A stretch of 6,646 bases of DNA from Burkholderiales bacterium (GTDB lineage: Bacteria > Pseudomonadota > Gammaproteobacteria > Burkholderiales > Burkholderiaceae_F): positions 1 through 6,646 of the forward strand of contig JAHEDN010000144.1 in assembly GCA_024641225.1 (NCBI GenBank), in the 5' to 3' direction. This document shows, one piece after another, positions 1 to 5,286 of this stretch; positions within the stretch are counted from its first letter, which is position 1; the number at the start of each line of letters is the position of its first letter. Under the pieces are notes generated by a model that ran no database searches, had not been told where the DNA came from, and saw nothing but the letters and a program-made list of their open reading frames with translations. Made by a program: the position numbers and the translations under genes.

Positions 1-688
1 AGAAGTCCTCGTGATCGGTGTGCCGCTTCAGGTCGTTGCCGTCAGGCAGGCACGAATACAGGTTGCCGACGCCCTGGCAGTCCGACAGAAAGTAGATGCG
101 CGAGCCGATCCACATCGGACTGGTGATGTTGCCGGCGAGTTCATGCAGGCGGCGGAAGCGGTTGTCGTTCTCCGCGTCGACCCACAGATGACCGGCGGTG
201 CCACCGCGGTAGCGCTTCCAGCGCGCCGGATCAGCGGTGTTGCGACCGATCACCTTCGCGCCGCCCGGCCCGTACGACAGGTGATTGACCTGGCCGTAGG
301 GCAGCAATTCCGGCAGCCCGCCTTCGACGGCAAGCGCGAAGGCGCGGTAATTGCGGAAGAACGGCTGGCCATGGGTGGTGACGAACAGGATGCGCCCGCC
401 GGGCGTGAAACCACGCACCATCACGTCGGGACCGAGCCAGGTCATCCGCCGCGCCGGCCCACCCTCGGCCGCCATCAGGTAGACCTCAGGGTGCTGCTCG
501 TCGCGGCTCACGTAGGCGAGCCACCTGCCGTCGGAAGACAGCGCGGGCGTCGACGGCTCGCCGAGCCCGGCGGTCAGCCGCCGGGCGATGCCGCCGCCGG
601 CATCGACGGTCCACAGGTCGTCGTCGCAGACGAACACGACGGTGTCGCCGCGCAGCGCCGGCTGGCGCAGATATCCGAGGTCGCTCAC
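1..688 (-). CDS. Tricorn-like protease, S41 family (N-terminal part, truncated by window edge)
   Basis: The protein runs off the left edge; 229 codons are visible. I start it at GTG (686-688), with AAGGA at 698-702 as Shine-Dalgarno site, 9 nt upstream. The visible part is all beta-propeller: TolB/PD40-like blades such as SSDGRWLAYVS (residues 51-61), and a block at about 191-229 containing PMWIGSRIYFLSD, GVGNLYS and RHTDHEDF. These blocks are typical of the first propeller of tricorn proteases. Family knowledge: tricorn is a large (about 1,000 residues) cytoplasmic serine protease that trims peptides released by larger proteases. Its propellers gate access, and a PDZ plus S41 catalytic domain lies at the C-terminus. 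That catalytic part is outside the window, so activity cannot be judged. The gene starts 42 nt after the nitrile hydratase accessory gene, in the same direction. No promoter or terminator is evident between them, so it may be the last or a later gene of that operon. No signal peptide is visible. Confidence 0.85.
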   Translation of the reverse strand, partial: MSDLGYLRQPALRGDTVVFVCDDDLWTVDAGGGIARRLTAGLGEPSTPALSSDGRWLAYVSRDEQHPEVYLMAAEGGPARRMTWLGPDVMVRGFTPGGRILFVTTHGQPFFRNYRAFALAVEGGLPELLPYGQVNHLSYGPGGAKVIGRNTADPARWKRYRGGTAGHLWVDAENDNRFRRLHELAGNITSPMWIGSRIYFLSDCQGVGNLYSCLPDGNDLKRHTDHEDF

Positions 689-730
689 GTGACTTTTTCC
701 TTGCTGTGATGTGCCGCGCAGCCGGCGCGC

Positions 731-1123
731 TCAGCCCCGCGCGTGCGGGTCGTTGGCGAGTTCGATCGGCCTGCCGTGCGGGGTCGCCGCGGCCGCGCGA
801 GTCCACGCCTCGGCGCGCTCATGCAAGGCATGCGCATGGGTGGCGCCGCGCGCGGCGACCAGTTTCTCCAGCGCGGCGAGCCAGAACTCGTAGTAGCGCG
901 AGCCGTCGTCGGCCGCTCCGGCGGCGCGGATTTCGGCGGCCAGCGCCTCGGCCCACTCGGGCCAGGTGAAAAGTCCCTTGGCGTGCAGGTGAACAGCGAG
1001 TGCGAAGGCCTGCGCCTGCCACGGCGCGGCGAACACCGGTCCGGATTCGTCGCGCGGCAGCGGAGCGCGCTCGCGCAGCGCTGCCTCGAGGTCAGCATGG
1101 CTCAAGCGTGCTCTCCCAGGCAT
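731..1123 (-). CDS. Nitrile hydratase accessory (activator) protein, P14K-like
   Basis: A 130-residue protein that resembles the N-terminal helical domain of the nitrile hydratase beta subunit. PVFAAPWQAQAFALAVHL (29-46), GLFTWPEWAEAL (50-61) and GSRYYEFWLAALEKL (74-88) are the hallmark blocks of the accessory family; the last mirrors TYYEIWIRGLEKL in the beta subunit next door. Family knowledge: these small proteins help insert cobalt into the alpha subunit and raise activity, in some systems by swapping alpha subunits between complexes. It has no cysteine, so it is not the CxCC GTPase-type activator of iron nitrile hydratases. Two starts are possible. ATG at 1121-1123 has GGTGAG 5 nt upstream and overlaps the beta gene by 32 nt. 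In-frame TTG at 1103-1105 has a better GGGAG (1113-1117) 7 nt upstream and would give a 124-residue protein beginning (M)SHADLEAAL. I list the ATG. Family call is firm, start is not. Confidence 0.88.
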   Translation of the reverse strand: MPGRARLSHADLEAALRERAPLPRDESGPVFAAPWQAQAFALAVHLHAKGLFTWPEWAEALAAEIRAAGAADDGSRYYEFWLAALEKLVAARGATHAHALHERAEAWTRAAAATPHGRPIELANDPHARG

Positions 1124-1751
1124 CGATGCTCACCGTCAGCTTGGGATCGGCGGCACGGCCCCACAGTTCGCGCGCGTCGAAAGCGACCGTGTACAGCCAC
1201 TGCGGGTGCTCGCCCATCCCGTGCGCACTCGTGTTCGGAAACACGTGCACGCCGCGCACCTGCTCGATCCGCCCCGCGCGGCCCCGCGCGTAGCGCGGCA
1301 CTCGCGTGTGCCCGGCCGGATGTTCGTTGGTCGTGCGCACGCGGTCGCCGACTGCGAACCGCGCCGGCGCGGTTGCCGGCCGCTCGCTTGGCGAACCGCT
1401 CGCCAGCGCCGCGGCAACTTCGTCGGCGCGCAGCACGCGGCCGGGAGTGCGCGGCGCAGCGAGCGCCCTGCCGGCGCGCAGTTCGTCGTCGCTGACGAAG
1501 CCTTGCGCAGCGAGCAGCTTCTCCAGCCCCCTGATCCAGATCTCGTAGTAGGTCGAAGTCAGGTAGTCGACCGGGTGCAGCGTCTCGCGCGCATGCCGGC
1601 TGGCGTCGATGCTCCAGTGACCCATCGCGCCGCAGGCGAGCGTGACCGCGAGCGCGCGCTTCTCCCATTCGGCATGGAAAGTCGGTTCGTCCGGCTCGGG
1701 CACGACCGGCCCGAAGCCCATCTGCCCGCCGAGATCCTGCGCCCCGTTCAT
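1092..1751 (-). CDS. nthB: Nitrile hydratase beta subunit (cobalt-type enzyme)
   Basis: A 219-residue subunit of the enzyme that hydrates nitriles to amides in the cytoplasm; it pairs with the alpha subunit and shapes the active site. The N-terminal helical domain (about 1-110) opens with MNGAQDLGGQMGFGPV and contains FHAEWE (25-30) and TYYEIWIRGLEKLL (67-80). The C-terminal SH3-like barrel (about 130-219) contains FAVGDRVR, HTRVPRYARGRAG (148-160) and HVFPNTSAHGMGEHPQWLY (169-187). By remembered alignment to the Rhodococcus N-771 enzyme, Arg52 and Arg150 match the two beta-subunit arginines that bind the oxidised cysteines of alpha, and Tyr68 falls at the conserved active-site tyrosine. Start: ATG at 1749-1751 overlaps the alpha stop codon (ATGA), with a purine-rich GGAAGGGG just upstream, so translational coupling and 1:1 output are likely. 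The frame stays open upstream to 2054, but that stretch is antiframe to alpha and not beta-like. Confidence 0.95.
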   Translation of the reverse strand: MNGAQDLGGQMGFGPVVPEPDEPTFHAEWEKRALAVTLACGAMGHWSIDASRHARETLHPVDYLTSTYYEIWIRGLEKLLAAQGFVSDDELRAGRALAAPRTPGRVLRADEVAAALASGSPSERPATAPARFAVGDRVRTTNEHPAGHTRVPRYARGRAGRIEQVRGVHVFPNTSAHGMGEHPQWLYTVAFDARELWGRAADPKLTVSIDAWESTLEPC

Positions 1752-2383
1752 CGACTCGCCCCTTCCGGCAAGAGCGGCAACCCGGTGCCGATCATGCTGT
1801 CGCGCGTGACCAGCACGGCGAGCTGCTCCTCGCCGAGGCCCTCGGTGCCTGCCGGCCTCTCCGGAATCACCAGGTAGCGCACCTCGGCGGTCGAGTCCCA
1901 CACGCGGATCTTCTTGCCCGCCGGCACATGCACACCAAAGTCGGCCAGCACGCTGCGCGGATCGATGACCACGCGCGAGCGGTACGGCGCGGACTTGTAC
2001 CAGACCGGCGGCAGTCCGAGCACCGGCCACGGATAGCACGAGCACAGGGTGCACACGACCATGTGGTGCGTGTCACGGTCGTTGAACACCGCGACCATGT
2101 GCTCGCCCTGGCGTCCGCTGAAGCCGAACTCGGCGATCGCCGCGGTGGCGTCGGCGCGAAGCCGCTGCGCGTAAGCGGGATCGCTCCACGCGCGCGCCAC
2201 CACCCTGGCGCCGTTGCGCGGCCCGATCTTCGTTTCGTAGGTATCGATGATGGCGTCGAGCGCCGCCGGATCAACGTAGCCCTTCTCGACCAGGATCGAC
2301 TCCAGCGCGCGCACCCTCGCCTCGATTGGCGACAGTTCGCTGCCCTGGTGATCGTGGTCGTGCGGATGATCGTGGTCGTGCAT
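1748..2383 (-). CDS. nthA: Nitrile hydratase alpha subunit, cobalt-type
   Basis: The metal-bearing subunit, 211 residues. The metal site is VCTLCSC (110-116): Cys111, Cys114, Ser115 and Cys116 with the two backbone amides form the claw setting. Threonine after the first cysteine (CTLCSC, where iron enzymes have CSLCSC), followed by YPWPVLGLPP, marks the cobalt (non-corrin) class. Cys114 and Cys116 would be oxidised to sulfinate and sulfenate after synthesis. Other family blocks are IGPRNGARVVARAW, GFSGRQGEHM, THHMVV and WDSTAEVRYLVIPERPAGTE, and near the end LVTRDSMIGTG. The N-terminus MHDHDHPHDHDHQ has six His in 12 residues and may bind metal. Start: ATG at 2381-2383 has GAGG (2391-2394) at an ideal 7 nt. 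An in-frame TTG two codons upstream (2387-2389) lies only 1 nt from that GAGG, so it is unlikely to be used. The gene begins 24 nt after the AlaX stop and overlaps nthB by 4 nt. Confidence 0.95.
   Translation of the reverse strand: MHDHDHPHDHDHQGSELSPIEARVRALESILVEKGYVDPAALDAIIDTYETKIGPRNGARVVARAWSDPAYAQRLRADATAAIAEFGFSGRQGEHMVAVFNDRDTHHMVVCTLCSCYPWPVLGLPPVWYKSAPYRSRVVIDPRSVLADFGVHVPAGKKIRVWDSTAEVRYLVIPERPAGTEGLGEEQLAVLVTRDSMIGTGLPLLPEGASR
2350..2380. repeat. 13-bp direct repeat coding for the His/Asp-rich N-terminus of nitrile hydratase alpha
   Basis: Two exact copies of gatcgtggtcgtg lie at 2350-2362 and 2368-2380 on the plus strand, with an 18-bp period (exactly six codons). They encode the HDHD units at the start of the alpha subunit. 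The in-frame period means slippage would add or remove HDHDHP-like units without breaking the gene. Confidence 0.9.
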
Positions 2384-2390
2384 CGTCAAT

Positions 2391-2394
2391 CCTC
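2391..2394 (-). promoter_or_regulatory. Shine-Dalgarno site that decides the nthA start
   Basis: GAGG on the minus strand stands 7 nt from ATG (2381-2383) but only 1 nt from the upstream in-frame TTG (2387-2389). This supports the ATG as the real start. It lies in the short gap after the AlaX stop codon. Confidence 0.75.
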
Positions 2395-2407
2395 GAAAAG
2401 GCGCGCC

Positions 2408-3136
2408 TCAGGCGAACTCCAGCACGACGCGCCGCGTGCGTGCGCTCTTCTTCTCGATCTTCGCGACGCGCACCGCGCCGATCTCGGCAGTATTGCGCAC
2501 GTGCGTGCCGCCGCAGGGCTGCAGGTCGATGTCGTCGATGCGCACCAGCCGGACGCGGCCGAAGCCGAGCGGCGGGCTGACGCTCATCGACTTGACGAGC
2601 TGCGGATTGGCGCGAAGTTCGTCGTCTCTGATCCACTCGCAGCCGACCGGCAGCCCGCGCGCGACCAGCTCGTCGAGACCCTGCTGCACGGTCGCCTTGT
2701 CGAGCAGCGCAGTCATCGCGAAATCCAGCCGTGCGTAGTCGGCGGTGACGCTGCAGCCGTCGACGAGTTCGCGCACCACCGCGCACAGCAGGTGCGTCGC
2801 GGTGTGAAAGCGCATGTGCCAGTAGCGGCGCTCCCAGTCGATCTCGGCGGTGACGGGCGTGCCGACGGCGAGCTTCGACAGCCAGTCGCCCGCGGGATCG
2901 AGCACGTGCAGCGTGTCGTCGGGGGTCGCGTCGTCGCGCCGGCTCTTGCGCGCGTCGATCACCCGCAGCCGCGCGCCGTCGGCGAGCCGCAGCGTTCCCG
3001 TATCGCCGGCCTGGCCGCCGCCGAGCGGATAGAACACGGTGCGGTCGAGCTCGACGCCGTCCTCGGCGACCCGCGTGACGATCGCCTCGCACTGCCGCGC
3101 ATAGGCGTCGCTGCGGTGGATTGCGATCGTGGCCAT
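2408..3136 (-). CDS. alaX: AlaX-type alanyl-tRNA editing protein (trans-editing deacylase)
   Basis: A 242-residue free-standing homologue of the editing domain of alanyl-tRNA synthetase. It would hydrolyse wrongly charged tRNA(Ala), classically Ser-tRNA(Ala) and for some members Gly-tRNA(Ala), in the cytoplasm. The N-terminal part holds TVFYPLGGGQAGDTGTL (33-49), the GGGQ-containing block of the larger AlaX (AlaX-M) type. The zinc ligands are all present: His111 and His115 in HTATHLL, and Cys208 and His212 in CGGTH. Length suits AlaX-M, which lacks the long C-terminal region of other relatives. Start: ATG at 3134-3136 lies 4 nt after the acyltransferase stop, with only a weak GAG upstream, so translation is probably coupled. 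The frame is open to 3178, but those 14 residues overlap the acyltransferase gene and are not family-like. It sits directly upstream of the nitrile hydratase genes; a role tied to that enzyme is not evident. Confidence 0.92.
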   Translation of the reverse strand: MATIAIHRSDAYARQCEAIVTRVAEDGVELDRTVFYPLGGGQAGDTGTLRLADGARLRVIDARKSRRDDATPDDTLHVLDPAGDWLSKLAVGTPVTAEIDWERRYWHMRFHTATHLLCAVVRELVDGCSVTADYARLDFAMTALLDKATVQQGLDELVARGLPVGCEWIRDDELRANPQLVKSMSVSPPLGFGRVRLVRIDDIDLQPCGGTHVRNTAEIGAVRVAKIEKKSARTRRVVLEFA

Positions 3137-3140
3137 CAGC

Positions 3141-4757
3141 TCAGCGTCGACTCGCCGCGGCCGCTCGCGCGGCAGCAAAGGCGGAGCGCTTGCGGCGCGC
3201 CGGCTTCGGCGCGGCAGCGGTGGCTACCGCCGCCTCGTCGCCTCGCGCGCGCTCGCCGCCAAGATGCCCGGCCGCCTGCGCGAGCACCTCTGTGGCCGCC
3301 AGCGATCGCTCGGCCACCTGCGGGTCGACCTCGTCGTCCCACGGCGCCAGCAGCACTGCGTACAGCAGCTTTTCGAATTCCGGCGCGAAGCGCTCGATGA
3401 TCGCCTGTGGCCTTGGACAGAGCTTCTTGTCTGTCACCAGGCCGAACTGCACGCCGCCGTCGTAGGAGAGGATCGACACGCCGACGCCGATGTCGCCCGA
3501 CTGCGGCACCCAGAACATCATCTGCCGCAGCCGGCCGCCCGCCATGTACAGCGCGTGCTGAGGGCCGGGGACGTTGGTCATCACCGCCGTGGCCTTCGAG
3601 GCGAGCAGGTCGAGCACCTGCTTCTGAAGTAAGCGCGGTGCCATTCCGGCAGCGCCGAGGACAGCCAGCGCGAGGACCGCCGTGTAGCCGTCCTTCAGTT
3701 CGTTCATCCGGCTGCGGACCGTCATCACCCGCACGAGCGGATCGTCGATGCCGATCGGCAGCAACAGCGGCACGAGGCCGAACTTGTTGCCCAGCGTGCG
3801 CGGCGCGCCGGGTCGGCGCAGGTTGACCGGCACCATCGCCCGCAGCTCGGCGCCGTCGATCGCCTCACCGCACTCGACGAGGTAGCTCCGGATCGCGCCG
3901 GCCGCGCACGACAGCAGCACGTCGTTGACCGAACAGCCGAGCGCGCGGCCGACGGCCTTGACGTCGGACAAGGGCAGCGGCTCGTTCCACGCCACCACTT
4001 TCGAACCGCTCGGCTTGCCCTTGAGACTGGTCCGCGTGTCGTTGTCCATCAGTGCCAGCGCCGTGGCATCGCGGGTGACCTGGCCGACGATTCGCGCCGC
4101 CTCGGCGGCCGCTTCGGTGGCGACATTCGGATCGGCAATGACGCTTGACGAGGCGGCGAGCATGCGGCCGGCGAGATCCCCACCGGCATCGATTGCCTTG
4201 ACCGCAGCATCGGTGAACGGCTGCAGCCACTGCTCGACCAGGCCGCCTTTGCGCGAGCCGCGCCGCTGCTTCGGTGCCGGCGCTTCGGCATCCCTGTCCG
4301 GCGACGAACTGGTCATGCCCATCACCACGCCCATCAGTCCGATGCCGTCGCCGACGCAGTGGTGGATGCGCACGATCAGCGCGTGGCCGTGGTCATAGTT
4401 CTCGACCAGGTGAAACTGCCACAGTGGCCGCTGCGGATCGAGTGCCTGACCCGCCAGCTGGGCGACCAGCTTCTGCAGCTCCCGGGTACCGCCCTTGCCG
4501 GGCAGGCCGATGCGCACGAGGTGGCGGTCGAGATCGAAATCCTCGTCCTCTTCCCACCAGGCGCCAGCGGTGTCCTGGACCACGCGGGCCCGGAACTGGA
4601 AGAACGGCAGCAGGTGCTCCTGCAGGACATTGCGCAATCGCGGCTCGTCGCACGGCCCGTCGATGACGATGACGCCGACGATCATCATCAGGTTGCCCGG
4701 CGAATCCATGCGCAGCCACGCGGTGTCGACCGGCGACATGCGTTCGCGATGGGACAT
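3141..4757 (-). CDS. Wax ester synthase/diacylglycerol acyltransferase (WS/DGAT family)
   Basis: A 538-residue acyltransferase that would join acyl-CoA to a fatty alcohol or diacylglycerol to make wax ester or triacylglycerol storage lipid, at the inner membrane or lipid droplet surface. The catalytic motif HHxxxDG is intact as HHCVGDG (132-138). Other family blocks follow: SPVDTAWLRMDSP near the N-terminus (8-20), PLWQFHLVE (111-119), NDVLLSCAAGAIR (278-290), VPVNLRRPG (309-317), GNKFG (323-327) and TNVPGP (394-399). Start: ATG at 4755-4757 with GGAGG (4763-4767) at 5 nt. The frame is open to 5366, but that part is antisense to the ACBP gene and is rejected. The family usually ends soon after the block around 430-470. 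Here an Ala/Arg/Lys-rich tail (about 501-538, PKPARRKRSAF region) is added. First gene of the minus-strand group, divergent from the ACBP gene. Substrate preference cannot be read from sequence. Confidence 0.93.
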   Translation of the reverse strand: MSHRERMSPVDTAWLRMDSPGNLMMIVGVIVIDGPCDEPRLRNVLQEHLLPFFQFRARVVQDTAGAWWEEDEDFDLDRHLVRIGLPGKGGTRELQKLVAQLAGQALDPQRPLWQFHLVENYDHGHALIVRIHHCVGDGIGLMGVVMGMTSSSPDRDAEAPAPKQRRGSRKGGLVEQWLQPFTDAAVKAIDAGGDLAGRMLAASSSVIADPNVATEAAAEAARIVGQVTRDATALALMDNDTRTSLKGKPSGSKVVAWNEPLPLSDVKAVGRALGCSVNDVLLSCAAGAIRSYLVECGEAIDGAELRAMVPVNLRRPGAPRTLGNKFGLVPLLLPIGIDDPLVRVMTVRSRMNELKDGYTAVLALAVLGAAGMAPRLLQKQVLDLLASKATAVMTNVPGPQHALYMAGGRLRQMMFWVPQSGDIGVGVSILSYDGGVQFGLVTDKKLCPRPQAIIERFAPEFEKLLYAVLLAPWDDEVDPQVAERSLAATEVLAQAAGHLGGERARGDEAAVATAAAPKPARRKRSAFAAARAAAASRR

Positions 4758-4762
4758 CGTTT

Positions 4763-4767
4763 CCTCC
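4763..4767 (-). promoter_or_regulatory. Shine-Dalgarno site fixing the WS/DGAT start
   Basis: GGAGG on the minus strand, 5 nt upstream of ATG 4755-4757. It argues against the long upstream extension of the same open frame. Confidence 0.8.
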
Positions 4768-4815
4768 AGGTTGCGCAGCCGCGGCGCTCGGACGGCCGCG
4801 CCGAACGCGGTGTTT

Positions 4816-4844
4816 TTGCCAGCCCTGCGGTGCCGCCTCATAAT
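4816..4844 (+). promoter_or_regulatory. Sigma70-like promoter for the acyl-CoA-binding protein gene
   Basis: TTGCCA (4816-4821), a 17-bp spacer, and CATAAT (4839-4844). Each box matches the consensus at 5 of 6 positions. Transcription would begin near 4851, giving a leader of about 33 nt before ATG 4884. The A/T-rich boxes stand out in an otherwise very GC-rich stretch. Confidence 0.65.
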
Positions 4845-4867
4845 AGTCGGCCGACCCGCGATGTCCA
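4840..4867 (-). promoter_or_regulatory. Candidate sigma70-like promoter for the WS/DGAT-nitrile hydratase gene group
   Basis: On the minus strand: TGGACA (4867-4862), a 16-bp spacer, and TATTAT (4845-4840). Each box has 5 of 6 consensus matches. Its -10 overlaps the -10 of the plus-strand promoter by five base pairs. Transcription would begin near 4833, with a leader of about 75 nt before ATG 4757. Confidence 0.5.
4846..4855. promoter_or_regulatory. 10-bp palindrome, possible operator
   Basis: GTCGGCCGAC is a perfect inverted repeat. It lies in the spacer of the leftward promoter and over the expected start point of the rightward one, where a bound regulator could affect both. It is short and GC-rich, so chance is a real alternative. 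Confidence 0.3.
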
Positions 4868-4883
4868 GACCGAGGAGACAAGG

Positions 4884-5141
4884 ATGGCCGATCTGAAAGC
4901 GAAGTTCGAGGCCGCGGTGGCCGCGTCGAAGACCCTGCCCGAACGCCCCGACAACGCCACGCTGCTGAAGCTCTACGCGCTCTACAAGCAGGCCTCCAGC
5001 GGCGATGTCGAAGGCAAGCGACCGGGCTTCACCGACATGGTCGGCCGCGCCAAGTGGGATGCCTGGAACGAGATCAAGGGCACCTCCGCCAACGACGCGA
5101 TGAAGCAGTACGTCGCGCTGATCGAAGACCTGAAGGGGTAG
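4884..5141 (+). CDS. Acyl-CoA-binding protein (ACBP)
   Basis: An 85-residue single-domain protein of the ACBP family: a four-helix cytoplasmic carrier that binds medium- to long-chain acyl-CoA esters, buffering the pool and passing it to enzymes. The length matches the family (about 85-90). Signature residues are present: LKLYALYKQASSGDV (28-42), KRPGF (45-49), and RAKWDAWNEIKG (55-66), with the YKQA tyrosine/lysine and the Lys-Trp pair that contact the CoA 3'-phosphate and acyl chain; then YVALIEDL (76-83). Start: ATG 4884-4886 with AGGAG 6 nt upstream. The same frame is open upstream to 4359, but this is antisense to the acyltransferase gene and is rejected. It has its own promoter and terminator, so it is probably monocistronic. 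Its divergent pairing with a WS/DGAT gene suggests it supplies acyl-CoA for storage lipid synthesis (inference). Confidence 0.95.
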   Translation: MADLKAKFEAAVAASKTLPERPDNATLLKLYALYKQASSGDVEGKRPGFTDMVGRAKWDAWNEIKGTSANDAMKQYVALIEDLKG

Positions 5142-5157
5142 CGCTCGGCACATTCGG

Positions 5158-5185
5158 GAAACGGCCCGCCACGGCGGGCCGTTTC
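5158..5185 (+). terminator. Strong hairpin terminator after the ACBP gene
   Basis: A perfect inverted repeat, 5158-5170 against 5173-5185, forms up to 13 bp (12 with a 4-nt loop). The core is very GC-rich, with GAAA/TTTC at the outer ends, followed by TCGTT. The run of T is short and broken, but the position 16 nt after the stop codon fits an intrinsic terminator. The symmetric AAA/TTT ends could let it work in both directions. Confidence 0.8.
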
Positions 5186-5214
5186 TCGTTCCGTGCCGCC
5201 GCCGAAAGAATCCG

Positions 5215-5244
5215 TTGGCGCGCACGCCCCGGGCTCGGTACGAT
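5215..5244 (+). promoter_or_regulatory. Possible promoter for the solute-binding protein gene
   Basis: TTGGCG (5215-5220), an 18-bp spacer and TACGAT (5239-5244). Each box has 4 of 6 consensus matches. It lies between the ACBP terminator and the next gene, where a promoter is expected. The leader would be about 36 nt. The match is weak. Confidence 0.35.
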
Positions 5245-5286
5245 CCGCCCCCTTGCCCACGACATGGATTTTCCCGGAGAACCGCC

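Noticed and set aside
11..709. 232-codon open frame on the plus strand
   Set aside because: Antisense to the tricorn propeller, whose conserved blocks are plain on the minus strand.
743..1877. Overlapping plus-strand open frames opposite nthB and the accessory gene
   Set aside because: Low-complexity Arg/Ala/Pro products antisense to recognised genes; no domain or suitable ribosome site.
1752..2054. Upstream extension of the nitrile hydratase beta frame
   Set aside because: It lies within nthA in another frame and reads as Arg/Gly-rich shadow sequence. The ATG at 1751 with ATGA overlap fits the family N-terminus.
1928..3400. 490-codon open frame on the plus strand
   Set aside because: It runs antisense across nthA and alaX, which have clear family motifs on the other strand. 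Its product is rich in Arg, Ala, His and Asp with no recognisable domain, as expected from complementary frames in GC-rich DNA.
4359..4883. Upstream extension of the ACBP frame
   Set aside because: ACBP homologues start at the listed ATG, which has AGGAG at 6 nt. The extension is antisense to the acyltransferase.
4758..4883. Small RNA or riboswitch in the divergent gap
   Set aside because: Only 126 bp. Promoter boxes, one short palindrome and ribosome sites account for the visible structure, and no conserved riboswitch core was seen.
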